Part shown: piece after piece, positions 1-6,691 of the stretch
Position numbering within the stretch: the first letter of the stretch is position 1
How the letters are laid out: every line of letters begins with the position of its first letter
NCBI GenBank assembly: GCA_021323355.1
Contig: JAJONK010000562.1
Span: 1 to 8,599, forward strand
Direction: 5' to 3'
DNA length: 8,599 bases
From: Deltaproteobacteria bacterium
Lineage (GTDB): Bacteria > Desulfobacterota > Binatia > UBA9968
Notes under the pieces: model-generated
What the model was told of the DNA's origin: nothing
What the model saw: only the letters and a program-made list of their open reading frames with translations
Database searches by the model: none
Position numbers and translations under genes: made by a program

Positions 1-669
1 TCGCAGCGCGGCAGAAAAATCGGCTGCAGCCAAAGCGAATTCAGCACCGCGTTCAAGGACTTCTCGGTGTCGCGGGACAAACACGCCGCCACCGAGGCCA
101 GAGCAAACCTTCTCGTTGCCGAAACTTAAAATCCCAGCATCGCCGAACGTCCCTAGCTTCCCGCCATCTAAGCTCGCGCCCAGCGCCTGGGCGGCGTCGT
201 CGATGACTCGGATGTCTCGTCCGCGTGTCAGATCGATAATGGAATCTATTTCCACAGGATTACCAAAAAGATGCGGCACGATAATCGCTCGGGTCCTTTT
301 ACTCAATGCCGGCTCGACCGTCGCTGCCGTGAGATTGAGGTTATCTCCGACATCGGCCAGCACGGGGTAGGCGCCAACTGCTAAGATAGGTGAGATAATG
401 CTTGTGCAGCAAAACGCCGGAACCACCACTTCATCGCCTGATTTTACGTCACAGGATCGCAACGCAAGTTCGAGGGCGAGGCTACCGGAGCCGCACAGAA
501 TGGCATCTTGGACGTCTAGTTCTTGCGTGATCCAAGATTTCAGCTCGGCAAGGTCCGGCCCAACGATAACCTGGCCCGAGAGCAGGCAACGATTGATTGC
601 CCGGAAGGTCGCGCCACTCCAGAACGGAGTGGCAAGAGGCACGTGATACGGCCGGGGAAGCAAATTCAC
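1..669 (-). CDS. DegT/DnrJ/EryC1-family PLP aminotransferase, N-terminal part (cut by left edge)
   Basis: Reading the minus strand gives 223 open codons that run off the left edge, so the C-terminal half is missing. The protein has the fold-type I layout of DegT/DnrJ/EryC1/StrS sugar (nucleotide-sugar or pyranose) aminotransferases. An N-terminal 'LATPFWSG...LLSGQVIVGPDLAEL' type segment is followed by the phosphate-binding G60-S-G-S63 and by 'GDEVVVPAFCCTS'. The PLP-ring aspartate region D157-D-A-A-Q161 comes next, and the likely Schiff-base lysine is K187 in 'SFGNEK'. The family makes amino sugars for surface polysaccharide, or amino sugars and cyclitols in secondary metabolism; the substrate cannot be told from this half. 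No ATG fits. GTG at 669 was chosen, with TTG at 675 or 663 as alternatives; an in-frame stop at 715-717 limits extension. No clear ribosome binding site is visible, so the exact start is uncertain. The family call is firm. Confidence 0.88.
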   Translation of the reverse strand, partial: MNLLPRPYHVPLATPFWSGATFRAINRCLLSGQVIVGPDLAELKSWITQELDVQDAILCGSGSLALELALRSCDVKSGDEVVVPAFCCTSIISPILAVGAYPVLADVGDNLNLTAATVEPALSKRTRAIIVPHLFGNPVEIDSIIDLTRGRDIRVIDDAAQALGASLDGGKLGTFGDAGILSFGNEKVCSGLGGGVFVPRHREVLERGAEFALAAADFSAALR

Positions 670-833
670 GATCAAACAAGAGCAAACAGAACGGCTGCCA
701 AGTTTAAGACCGATTCAATCGCTGCAAACACTCCTTGACGAGAAATATTTCCGTTCGTGGCGTAACGTCAGCTCCGCTGAGGCAGCAGTTTTACTGCGAT
801 CGGAAACTATTCGGCTCCGGTCTCGATAATGCG

Positions 834-853
834 CGCGCTCGCGATCGAGCGTG
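834..853. repeat. Small inverted repeat downstream of the cupin gene
   Basis: CGCTCG and CGAGCG flank a 4-base CGAT loop (836-851). The stem can be extended by one G-T and one C-G pair. It lies about 36 bases past the cupin stop codon on the minus strand and could fold in its transcript. No T-rich tract follows in either direction, so it is not a convincing intrinsic terminator. Confidence 0.3.
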
Positions 854-888
854 ATCGTATTCAGCGCATCCGTGCGATGCAGGCGAAC

Positions 889-1206
889 TTAATGTTTCGA
901 CTGACTGCCGGCTGTAGTGACCGTAATATGTGACATCGGTGTATCTGCCGTGGCGCCATGCCAGTGCCGTTCACCCGCCGAACCCCGTCCCGCAGTTACC
1001 ACCAGAATCTGATCGCAATCATGAGTGTGCCACCCGGTGGTAGCGCCCTGCCGGAAGTTCACGACGTTACATCGAAAATTATCGGAATCAGCTTCACCAA
1101 TAATTGCTTGACGCGTGCGGCTCACCTCTCCTCCCGACCATCCGGGGACAGGTGTCGCTGCGTTCATCGGATTTTCCGGTAACTCGGCAATTTTGAGTAC
1201 ACGCAT
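889..1206 (-). CDS. Small cupin-domain protein lacking the inter-motif segment
   Basis: This 105-residue protein starts at an ATG with a strong SD (AAGGAGG, five bases before the start). Cupin motif 1 is clear: G58-W-H60-T-H62-D-C-D-Q66, where the two histidines and the glutamine would bind metal. Motif 2 is recognisable as S76-A-G-E-R-H81-W-H-G, with Ser where the family has Pro. In related small cupins of about 125-135 residues, the two motifs are separated by roughly 20 or more residues that form the strands and turn ending in a 'GPGDV...PAGE' stretch. Here motif 1 runs through G73-R-G75 straight into motif 2. The gene is therefore an in-frame internal deletion form, and a normal metal-binding barrel is doubtful. 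Such cupins are metal-binding, often enzyme-like or sensor proteins of unknown substrate, and no function is assigned here. A weak minus-strand TTGACG hexamer at 1285-1280 could be part of a promoter. Confidence 0.75.
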   Translation of the reverse strand: MRVLKIAELPENPMNAATPVPGWSGGEVSRTRQAIIGEADSDNFRCNVVNFRQGATTGWHTHDCDQILVVTAGRGSAGERHWHGATADTPMSHITVTTAGSQSKH

Positions 1207-1609
1207 TTACGCCTCCTTAAAATCGATGTACTTCACCTAAGACCAAGGCAGATCACAACTACACCGCCGCAAACCGACCCGTCAAGAAATCTATCGCTAA
1301 TTATTTAGCCCATAGTCGCTACCGTGCTGCCGGAATCGACTCTCGAGGATCGATCCCCAGTTGAAATGAAATCTATCAACTAACCGCCGCACGGGCACGG
1401 CGAGCCGAAAGCGCGGTGCTCGCGGCGGCGGCAGGCGCCAACTTCATCGTCAAAGAGATCGAAAATGAGTGCCAATCCCGGCGACTGCCAAATCTGACAT
1501 CAAAGCGTGTCGAAAGATACTCCGCAGTCTCCGAAATTCCCAAAACAATGCGTCATTTCTGGGCAAAAGATTGAAGCTTTCACCGGCTCATGCTAATAAT
1601 GCTCGATTC
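1207..1609. other. Spacer between cupin and desaturase with an unassigned open stretch
   Basis: This 400-base gap between two divergent genes should hold their promoters, but no good sigma-70 pair could be fixed. Its right part is open in two plus-strand frames. One is the GTG-initiated extension of the desaturase from 1469. The other runs 1365-1574 and encodes an Ala/Arg-rich then mixed peptide that includes 'GANFIVKEIENECQSRRLP'. Neither has an SD or a recognised family, so the second may be a gene remnant or chance. Confidence 0.3.
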
Positions 1610-2584
1610 ATGAAAACGTCAGACTTAACTCATGTAGCTCGCACGTTCGTCCAGTGGTTTGATTCTGAGCATTTCGACCCCGCTGAGGGTAACGACGGTG
1701 GCGATGTCGACCGGATCAATTGGCTCCGAACCTTGCCGTTTGTTATCTTACACTTCGGTTGCTTGGCAGTGTTCTGGGTCGGCTGGAGTTCTGTTGCGGT
1801 GCAGACCGCGCTCGTCATGTACCTGGTTCGAATGTTCGCTATAACCGGCATTTACCACCGCTACTTCGCACACAGGACTTTTCGCACTTCGCGTTGGGCG
1901 CAGTTCGCATTTGCTGTTCTCGGTGCCTCGTCGGCGCAACGGGGCCCTCTTTGGTGGGCGGCGCATCACAGGAACCATCATCGCGAGTCAGATTTGCAAG
2001 CCGATCCACACTCTCCGATTCAGTATGGTTTTCTCCGCTCGCACGCCGGCTGGTTCATGTGCAACCGCTACTATGCGACTCAATACAAACGGATCCAGGA
2101 CTTTGCGCGGTTTCCTGAACTGGTCTGGTTGAATCGTTACGACAAAGCGGTTCCACTTGTGTTGGGATTCGCTCTCTACATAAGCGGCGTTTGGCTGGAG
2201 CGATCAGCGCCCTCCCTGGGTGTCACCGGCCTTCAATTGTTCGTTTGGGGATTCGTGGTAAGCACCACGGTGTTGTTTCATGCCACCGCCAGCATCAATT
2301 CCATCGCGCATCTGATTGGCAGCCGTCGATACGACACCAAAGATCAGAGCCGAAATAACTTACTACTAGCGTTGATTACACTTGGAGAAGGTTGGCACAA
2401 CAACCATCATCAGCATATGGGTTGTACCCGACAGGGATTCTACTGGTGGGAAATCGACCTCACGTACTATGTTTTGAAGCTTATGTCGTGGACTGGACTG
2501 ATCTGGGACTTAAAGCCGGTACCGGCTAAAGCTTACAATCTTTCAGAACAGCTACCAATAAAGCGAATCGCATCGGCCGCGTGA
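1610..2584 (+). CDS. Acyl-CoA/delta-9-type fatty acid desaturase, membrane di-iron enzyme
   Basis: This integral membrane di-iron desaturase would place a cis double bond (delta-9 in most relatives) in a saturated acyl chain, using O2 and electrons from an unlinked donor, and so tune membrane fluidity. With the ATG at 1610 it has 324 residues. The three histidine boxes are complete: H83-R-Y-F-A-H88, H119-H-R-N-H123-H124 and H263-N-N-H266-H267-Q-H269. The additional N230-S-I-A-H234 ligand region and the 'WWEIDLTYY' stretch near the C terminus are typical of the stearoyl-CoA desaturase-like bacterial family. Hydrophobic segments lie before box 1, just after it, and around residues 175-230. The frame stays open upstream to GTG 1469, adding 47 basic residues, but family members begin near the 1610 ATG, so that start was chosen. 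Neither start has a clear SD. The enzyme class is firm; substrate and regiospecificity are inferred. Confidence 0.92.
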   Translation: MKTSDLTHVARTFVQWFDSEHFDPAEGNDGGDVDRINWLRTLPFVILHFGCLAVFWVGWSSVAVQTALVMYLVRMFAITGIYHRYFAHRTFRTSRWAQFAFAVLGASSAQRGPLWWAAHHRNHHRESDLQADPHSPIQYGFLRSHAGWFMCNRYYATQYKRIQDFARFPELVWLNRYDKAVPLVLGFALYISGVWLERSAPSLGVTGLQLFVWGFVVSTTVLFHATASINSIAHLIGSRRYDTKDQSRNNLLLALITLGEGWHNNHHQHMGCTRQGFYWWEIDLTYYVLKLMSWTGLIWDLKPVPAKAYNLSEQLPIKRIASAA

Positions 2585-2618
2585 GCCAGCCGTAAACCAA
2601 TCCGCTCCGAACTAATTG

Positions 2619-2975
2619 TCACGCAGCCGGCGGCATGCCTGTCGAAGACATCTCCACCCTCAGAGTAAAGACGCGTTTTTGCGCCTTATCGATCGCTCCA
2701 ACACCGAGACTCTGCCGGGAAACCAATTTGCCGGATTCATCACGAACTTCCATCAGGATGAAGTATTCAAGCGCTTCGCCTGAGCCTGGGTGATTGATCG
2801 TACCTTCGACTGAAAGCGGGCACTCCGTAGGATTGGAAGATGCTTCTGCAGCGGCGGAGCCGAACTTGAGCACGTGTCGGCAAAGCGGGCACGACACCGA
2901 ACTTTTCAGGATCGTAGCTTTGCAATGCGGGCAGCTGCGGGATTCTCCCGCAGCTGAGAGACGTCCCGCTTTCAT
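2619..2975 (-). CDS. Small zinc-ribbon protein encoded with bactofilin
   Basis: This 118-residue soluble protein has no signal peptide. Residues 15-32 form a zinc ribbon: C15-P-H-C18, a ten-residue spacer, then C29-P-L-C32. A linker rich in Ala and Ser follows, and then residues about 50-112 make a beta-rich domain ('VEGTINHPGSGEALEYFILMEVRDESG...FTLRVEMSSTG') that resembles an Ig-like/FxLYD-type strand pattern. No named family was recognised. Its ATG overlaps the bactofilin stop as ATGA, and no separate strong SD is visible, so translation is probably coupled to the gene before it. The tight overlap suggests that the two proteins work together, perhaps with this one as an accessory or anchoring factor of the bactofilin polymer; that role is inference. 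It converges on the desaturase gene, 34 bases away, with no obvious terminator between them. Confidence 0.8.
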   Translation of the reverse strand: MKAGRLSAAGESRSCPHCKATILKSSVSCPLCRHVLKFGSAAAEASSNPTECPLSVEGTINHPGSGEALEYFILMEVRDESGKLVSRQSLGVGAIDKAQKRVFTLRVEMSSTGMPPAA

Positions 2976-3475
2976 TGATTGGTTCCATTTTTTGCGTTCT
3001 CATGAGCTCGGCCATTAACAAACTTTGCCGCCTGTGCTTCGCTCCAGCCGAATTCTACATGGCCGCGCATCCGCGAACCGGCTGCCACGGTTAACGTGGT
3101 CGCTTTGAGGTCGCCGATTAGCTGACCGGATTCCAGCAGCTTCACCTGCGAGCTCGCGACCACATTGCCTTCCACCTCGCCGGCTATGGTAACGGTTACC
3201 GCGCTGATTTTCGCCGACAGATGCGCGCCTCTTTCGATATTCACGTCGCCTTTGACTTGAATATCGCCTTTGAACTTGCCGGCAATGCGCAGGTCGGCAT
3301 CACCTTCGATCTTTCCCTCGATCGCAACGCCGGGTCCAAATACGGATTCGCGACGATCCTTGGAGGTGTGTTCACGCGACGCATGGCTCGGGGTCACCGG
3401 GGCGATGGGCGGGGTGTGCTCAACATGCGGCTTCTCACCGTTATCCTCTTGCATGGGTTGATTCCAAAGTGCCAT
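2972..3475 (-). CDS. Bactofilin (polymer-forming cytoskeletal protein)
   Basis: This 167-residue protein has the bactofilin architecture: a flexible polar N-terminal tail (1-43), a right-handed beta-helix core of short repeated hydrophobic strands (about 44-142), and a polar C-terminal tail. The core has the family's repeating pattern, for example 'VAIEGKIEGDADLRIAGKF', 'GDVNIERGAHLSAKI', 'VEGNVVASSQVKLLESGQL' and 'GDLKATTLTVAAGSRMRGHV'. Bactofilins self-assemble without nucleotide into filaments at the membrane and help with cell shape, stalks, polarity or placement of cell-wall enzymes. The start is well supported by AAGGAGG five bases before the ATG. It is the first gene of a minus-strand pair with the zinc-ribbon protein (ATGA overlap). 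No peptidoglycan hydrolase, a common bactofilin neighbour, is seen inside this window. Confidence 0.93.
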   Translation of the reverse strand: MALWNQPMQEDNGEKPHVEHTPPIAPVTPSHASREHTSKDRRESVFGPGVAIEGKIEGDADLRIAGKFKGDIQVKGDVNIERGAHLSAKISAVTVTIAGEVEGNVVASSQVKLLESGQLIGDLKATTLTVAAGSRMRGHVEFGWSEAQAAKFVNGRAHENAKNGTNQ

Positions 3476-4041
3476 AGAACCTCCTTAATGTTTGATGACA
3501 GCGCACGACAATTATGAACTGAAGCTTGGAGCCAAAACTTTTCCAAACCGACGCAATGGAGGTGCCAGCTGTCAATTGCAGGACAGTTGAGCGTCCCGAG
3601 ACGTCACACCGTTCGCGAACTCGGCTCGGCTAAGGCACGCACAAAGACTTTTGGGAGTATGAGGTCGCGTTACTTAGAGAAAGCTCAGACGAGCCCGCTT
3701 AAGCTGTTCGAAAAAACGTAGCGCTCGCAAGGTTGCTAGACGCTCCACAAATGTCGCCGGAAAGCTAGATTTGTACACAGGACCGGGCGGCGCTGAGCGG
3801 CTCTAATCTTGGAAATTTCTCATCGGCAAGATTGAAGCAATCAAAATCGATGTGTTGCGGAATGGCAGGAGCCCGTGTGCGCGAGCGATATGTTTATCAA
3901 TCTCCGGATCGCGATTCACATTTGACAACCGATGAACGGCGCTGTACCGCTAGCCATAGCAACACCGGGAATCTATTGAAGAGCGGATTTCACGACGAAA
4001 TTTTTATTTTCTCCGGTTCACGAACGCATTCGAGGTACGAT
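3476..4041. other. Long divergent spacer upstream of bactofilin and the enolase-superfamily gene
   Basis: No gene could be supported in this 566-base stretch. It must carry the promoters of both flanking genes, but no convincing -35/-10 pair was found. From 3832 it is open in the same frame as the downstream enzyme, yet the 70 extra codons ('CCGMAGARVRERYVYQ...') look unlike the family. In a different frame, 3828-3863 reads 'KIEAIKIDVLRN', similar in pattern to the start of an enolase-superfamily protein, before a stop at about 3924-3926. Confidence 0.35.
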
Positions 4042-5109
4042 CTGAAAATCACCGAGGTCAAAGCAACATTGCATCGAGTTCCTGTGGAAGTGCCGTTGCT
4101 GTCGGAGAAAATTACTACGTCAGTGCTTTTCGCCAGGGTCGAAACCGACGAGGGCATAGCTGGTTATGGTCTTACGCGCGGCGCGCAACGATTTGGGCTA
4201 AGAGAATTCGTCAATCGCGAGCTCGCGCCATTCCTGCGCGACAAGAATCCAGTGGAAACCGAACGCGTTTGGCAGCAGCTCTACACCGCTTTTAATCCAC
4301 GCGGACAAACCGGTATGTGGAGCTCGGCAGTAAGCGCCATCGACATTGCGCTTTGGGACATCAAAGGGAAAAAGTATAACGAGCCGGTCTGGCGCTTGCT
4401 TGGCGGCGCCCATAATCCAGTGCAGTCGTACGTAACTTTCGGCCTCAAGCAATACAGCACAGAACAGTTGATTGAGGTGGCCAAGCAGGTAGTTGCCCAA
4501 GGGGAAAAGCGACTCAAAATGGTCGTTGCCGTCGATCCCGAAAATCCCGGCGTCGATGCGGCGCGCGTGCGCGCTGTCCGTCAAGCGGTTGGAGATGAAG
4601 TGGAATTGATGATCGATGCCAACTACCTTTTCTCATTTAATCGCGCGCTGGAGCTTTGCAAGCTGGTTGAGCCCTATAACATCACCTGGTTTGAAGAACC
4701 GGTTTATCAGAATGACGCCCTGCTGCTCGCCGACTTGCGCCGACATACATCGATCCCGATCGCTGCCGGGCAAAACGAAGGTCATCGATATCGTCATCGA
4801 GAACTGATTGTCAATCGTGGTGTCGACATCGCGCAGCCCAACGTTTGTTCGGTGGGCGGTTATACTGAAGCAGTGAAGGTCGCTGCGCTGGCACAAGCGT
4901 TCAATTTGCCCATCGCTAACGGCGGTGGTTGGCCGCACCACAACATGCATCTGCAGGCGGCGATGTCGAACGGCTGGCGTGTCGAGTTTCATTTTGAAAT
5001 GTGGGGTATCGGCGACAAGATCTACAAAGAGCCGCCTATGCTGCCGGAAACATCCGGTTTAGGATTGGAACCGCATTGGGACGCGCTAAAAGAATTCGAA
5101 GAAAAATAG
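4042..5109 (+). CDS. Enolase-superfamily protein, mandelate racemase/muconate lactonizing enzyme-like
   Basis: With a CTG start at 4042 the protein has 355 residues, the family's normal length, and begins with the typical 'KITEVKATLHRVPVEVP'. Upstream is GAGGT (4032-4036), five bases before the CTG; longer in-frame starts from TTG 3832 or ATG 3850 add an atypical tail. The N-terminal capping domain covers about 1-120 and the (beta/alpha)7beta barrel about 130-340. Two Mg2+ ligands are clear: D192 in 'MIDAN' and E218 in 'WFEEP', spaced 26 residues as in mandelate racemase. The third ligand position, 26 further on, is Q244, with E246 two residues later ('AGQNEGH'). The KxK motif reads K159-M-V161. 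The position of the racemase Asp is N267, and the His position is glycine within 'NGGGWPHHNMH'. The general role is abstraction of a proton alpha to a carboxylate, probably of an acid sugar or similar substrate. The reaction is unknown. Confidence 0.85.
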   Translation: MKITEVKATLHRVPVEVPLLSEKITTSVLFARVETDEGIAGYGLTRGAQRFGLREFVNRELAPFLRDKNPVETERVWQQLYTAFNPRGQTGMWSSAVSAIDIALWDIKGKKYNEPVWRLLGGAHNPVQSYVTFGLKQYSTEQLIEVAKQVVAQGEKRLKMVVAVDPENPGVDAARVRAVRQAVGDEVELMIDANYLFSFNRALELCKLVEPYNITWFEEPVYQNDALLLADLRRHTSIPIAAGQNEGHRYRHRELIVNRGVDIAQPNVCSVGGYTEAVKVAALAQAFNLPIANGGGWPHHNMHLQAAMSNGWRVEFHFEMWGIGDKIYKEPPMLPETSGLGLEPHWDALKEFEEK

Positions 5110-5184
5110 CGGCAGCATAAATGCTCTGTGAATTGCACCTTACTGATACCTACGGGGAGAGCTTTGTTCGCTTCGATTTAATCG

Positions 5185-5202
5185 TGATACCGCAAAGTAT
5201 CA
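5185..5202. repeat. Perfect 6-bp inverted repeat in the spacer between two convergent genes
   Basis: TGATAC and GTATCA flank the 6-base loop CGCAAA. The repeat lies 76 bases after the enolase-superfamily gene and 107 bases past the stop of the convergent lipoprotein gene. It could act as a weak transcript end, but no T-run follows on either strand. The rest of 5110-5308 shows nothing else. Confidence 0.25.
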
Positions 5203-5308
5203 GAACTTACCCTCCAAAAATATCTCGTCAAGCTGGCTCTACCGTACTGCCGCGCGAGCAGTCTATGCAGCCATAACCGCGGGCGTGCACATTATCACGT
5301 TATCAGTT

Positions 5309-6691
5309 TTAGTAGCCTATCGCCTTTTGCTGAGGACTCTTGAGGTCATCTCGCTTTAACAATCGGAGGTCGGTTAGAATACTTCTCAGGAACTCTCTTC
5401 GGGTACTAGAGGTTTTCGCAATCGCTTCTTCAGCGTGCTCCAGCGTTATATCCGTATTTGCATCGGCACTGGAAGAAACGTTATCTGTCACTAAAATTCC
5501 TACGTATATCTCGACCTTCTGAGTGCTGTCTCTTGAGTTGACCGCCTTCATAATATGAAACAGCTCCTGATCGACAGTTGTCACTCGGTCCCTTTTCATC
5601 CTCCCCGCCCACTGAGTTGTCTCGACAACTACGTTCTCAACCGACGCGTGGGCCGTTTTAATCCTGCCTTGCGCGACCGCTTTGTTTCGAATCAGATGTA
5701 CTAAAACCCCTCTGTGTTGGACCGCTGGGAACGGATCTCCGTTCAGCACCATCGTAGGAGTGACTATTCGACCGACAATACTCGGATCTTCTATGGCTCC
5801 GGCACTGCCAAGAAAAACGATCTTCGGCGGACTGCTCCCAGAGATTGCAAGGATCGCCTCGATCAATTCGCCTGATCTGCTGGCATATATTCGGTTGTGG
5901 TCGATGGAAACCAGGAGAACCTTCCTGCCATTGGCGTTTTTGAACCAATTTACCCGCAACGATTCATCTGAGTAGAGTTCCGGGTCGTGAATTCCTTCGG
6001 CCTTTAACAGAGAGCGAGTGTCTCCAATGAATCCAATCATCACCGTGTCGGGACTGCTAACGCCGTGCTTAGCAAAAAAATCAATAAATTCTTGCCGAGC
6101 GCTTCGTGAAGACATGAACACTTTTAGGGATTTTTTGAACGAGTGTAGCTTGTCGCGATATTTCCGTTCGCGCTCAGGGTCGGTGAAACCGGCGAGATAA
6201 ATCAGGCGAATGATCGTTTTTAGAGCTACCTCTCTGCCATTCTGCCCAATGATAATAAGATCATGTTGTGCCGGTGCGTGCTTTGCGGAAAATAATCGAA
6301 TCTCGCCGGGCTCTTGATCTTTCTCCAACGGAACAACAGATTCATAGTGCTTTGGCAAGTTTGCTCGAACATCATCTTCGAGGCCGCCGTAGAATACGAT
6401 CTGCGAGGCGCTAAAGATCGTATCTTGATATTGCCCAAAGCGTTTAAATGTATACCATCGCTGATCCAGCACGGCTCCTTCTTTTTCATTCTTTGCGATG
6501 AGTCTCTCTGCGTGGCCAACCAGCTCTTCAGTTCGATCTTCGAACGAAATGCGAGGCTCACTGAATTCTCGGATAGTCTCGTTTGATTGGCTTGTGAAGG
6601 ATCCTTGACCGATGTCGATTCGCGCGGAATTGCACGCCAGGAGGAAGATTACGATGAGCGCAGAAAATAATGTTGCCGCGGAACGGTTCAT
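5309..6691 (-). CDS. Lipoprotein with a probable nucleoside-phosphorylase-like C-terminal domain
   Basis: This 460-residue protein starts with a lipoprotein signal peptide: M-N-R-S, a hydrophobic stretch, and lipobox L17-L-A-C20, so the mature protein is probably lipid-anchored and faces the periplasm. Residues about 40-210 are not recognised. From about 215 to 425 the pattern resembles the PNP/MTAN phosphorylase fold. It has a first strand 'VMIGFIGD', then 'GRKVLLVSIDHNRIYASRSGELIEAIL', the central 'KIVFLGSAGAIEDPSIVGRIVTP' (G295-S-A-G298), 'VDQELFHI' (373-380), where the family has V-D-x-E, and 'GILVTDN' (398-404), where the family has a catalytic S/T-D. If active, it would cleave or phosphorolyse a nucleoside; a binding-only role is equally possible. 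The ATG overlaps the stop of the preceding remnant (ATGA), with only a weak GGAT-like SD. The base composition looks more A+T-rich than the flanking genes. The lipoprotein call is strong; the fold is moderate. Confidence 0.75.
   Translation of the reverse strand: MNRSAATLFSALIVIFLLACNSARIDIGQGSFTSQSNETIREFSEPRISFEDRTEELVGHAERLIAKNEKEGAVLDQRWYTFKRFGQYQDTIFSASQIVFYGGLEDDVRANLPKHYESVVPLEKDQEPGEIRLFSAKHAPAQHDLIIIGQNGREVALKTIIRLIYLAGFTDPERERKYRDKLHSFKKSLKVFMSSRSARQEFIDFFAKHGVSSPDTVMIGFIGDTRSLLKAEGIHDPELYSDESLRVNWFKNANGRKVLLVSIDHNRIYASRSGELIEAILAISGSSPPKIVFLGSAGAIEDPSIVGRIVTPTMVLNGDPFPAVQHRGVLVHLIRNKAVAQGRIKTAHASVENVVVETTQWAGRMKRDRVTTVDQELFHIMKAVNSRDSTQKVEIYVGILVTDNVSSSADANTDITLEHAEEAIAKTSSTRREFLRSILTDLRLLKRDDLKSPQQKAIGY

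Noticed and set aside
785..797. GCAGT-TTT-ACTGC hairpin
   Set aside because: A five-base stem with a three-base loop is expected by chance; no T-run or clear relation to a gene end.
829..933. Short plus-strand ATG frame of about 34 codons
   Set aside because: It runs into the cupin gene on the opposite strand, has no SD, and matches nothing recognisable.
1469..1609. GTG-initiated 47-residue N-terminal extension of the desaturase
   Set aside because: It has no SD or family similarity; relatives begin near the ATG at 1610.
1720..2118. 132-codon plus-strand open frame in a second frame of the desaturase
   Set aside because: It overlaps histidine boxes 1 and 2 of the desaturase and its own translation is Arg/Ser-rich without any motif.
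3221..3517. 98-codon plus-strand open frame opposite bactofilin
   Set aside because: Its apparent repeats (FDLNIAFEL, ITFDLSLD) are the antisense image of the repeated bactofilin strands.
4198..4584. 128-codon minus-strand open frame
   Set aside because: It is antisense to the well-supported enolase-superfamily barrel; no SD or recognisable domain.
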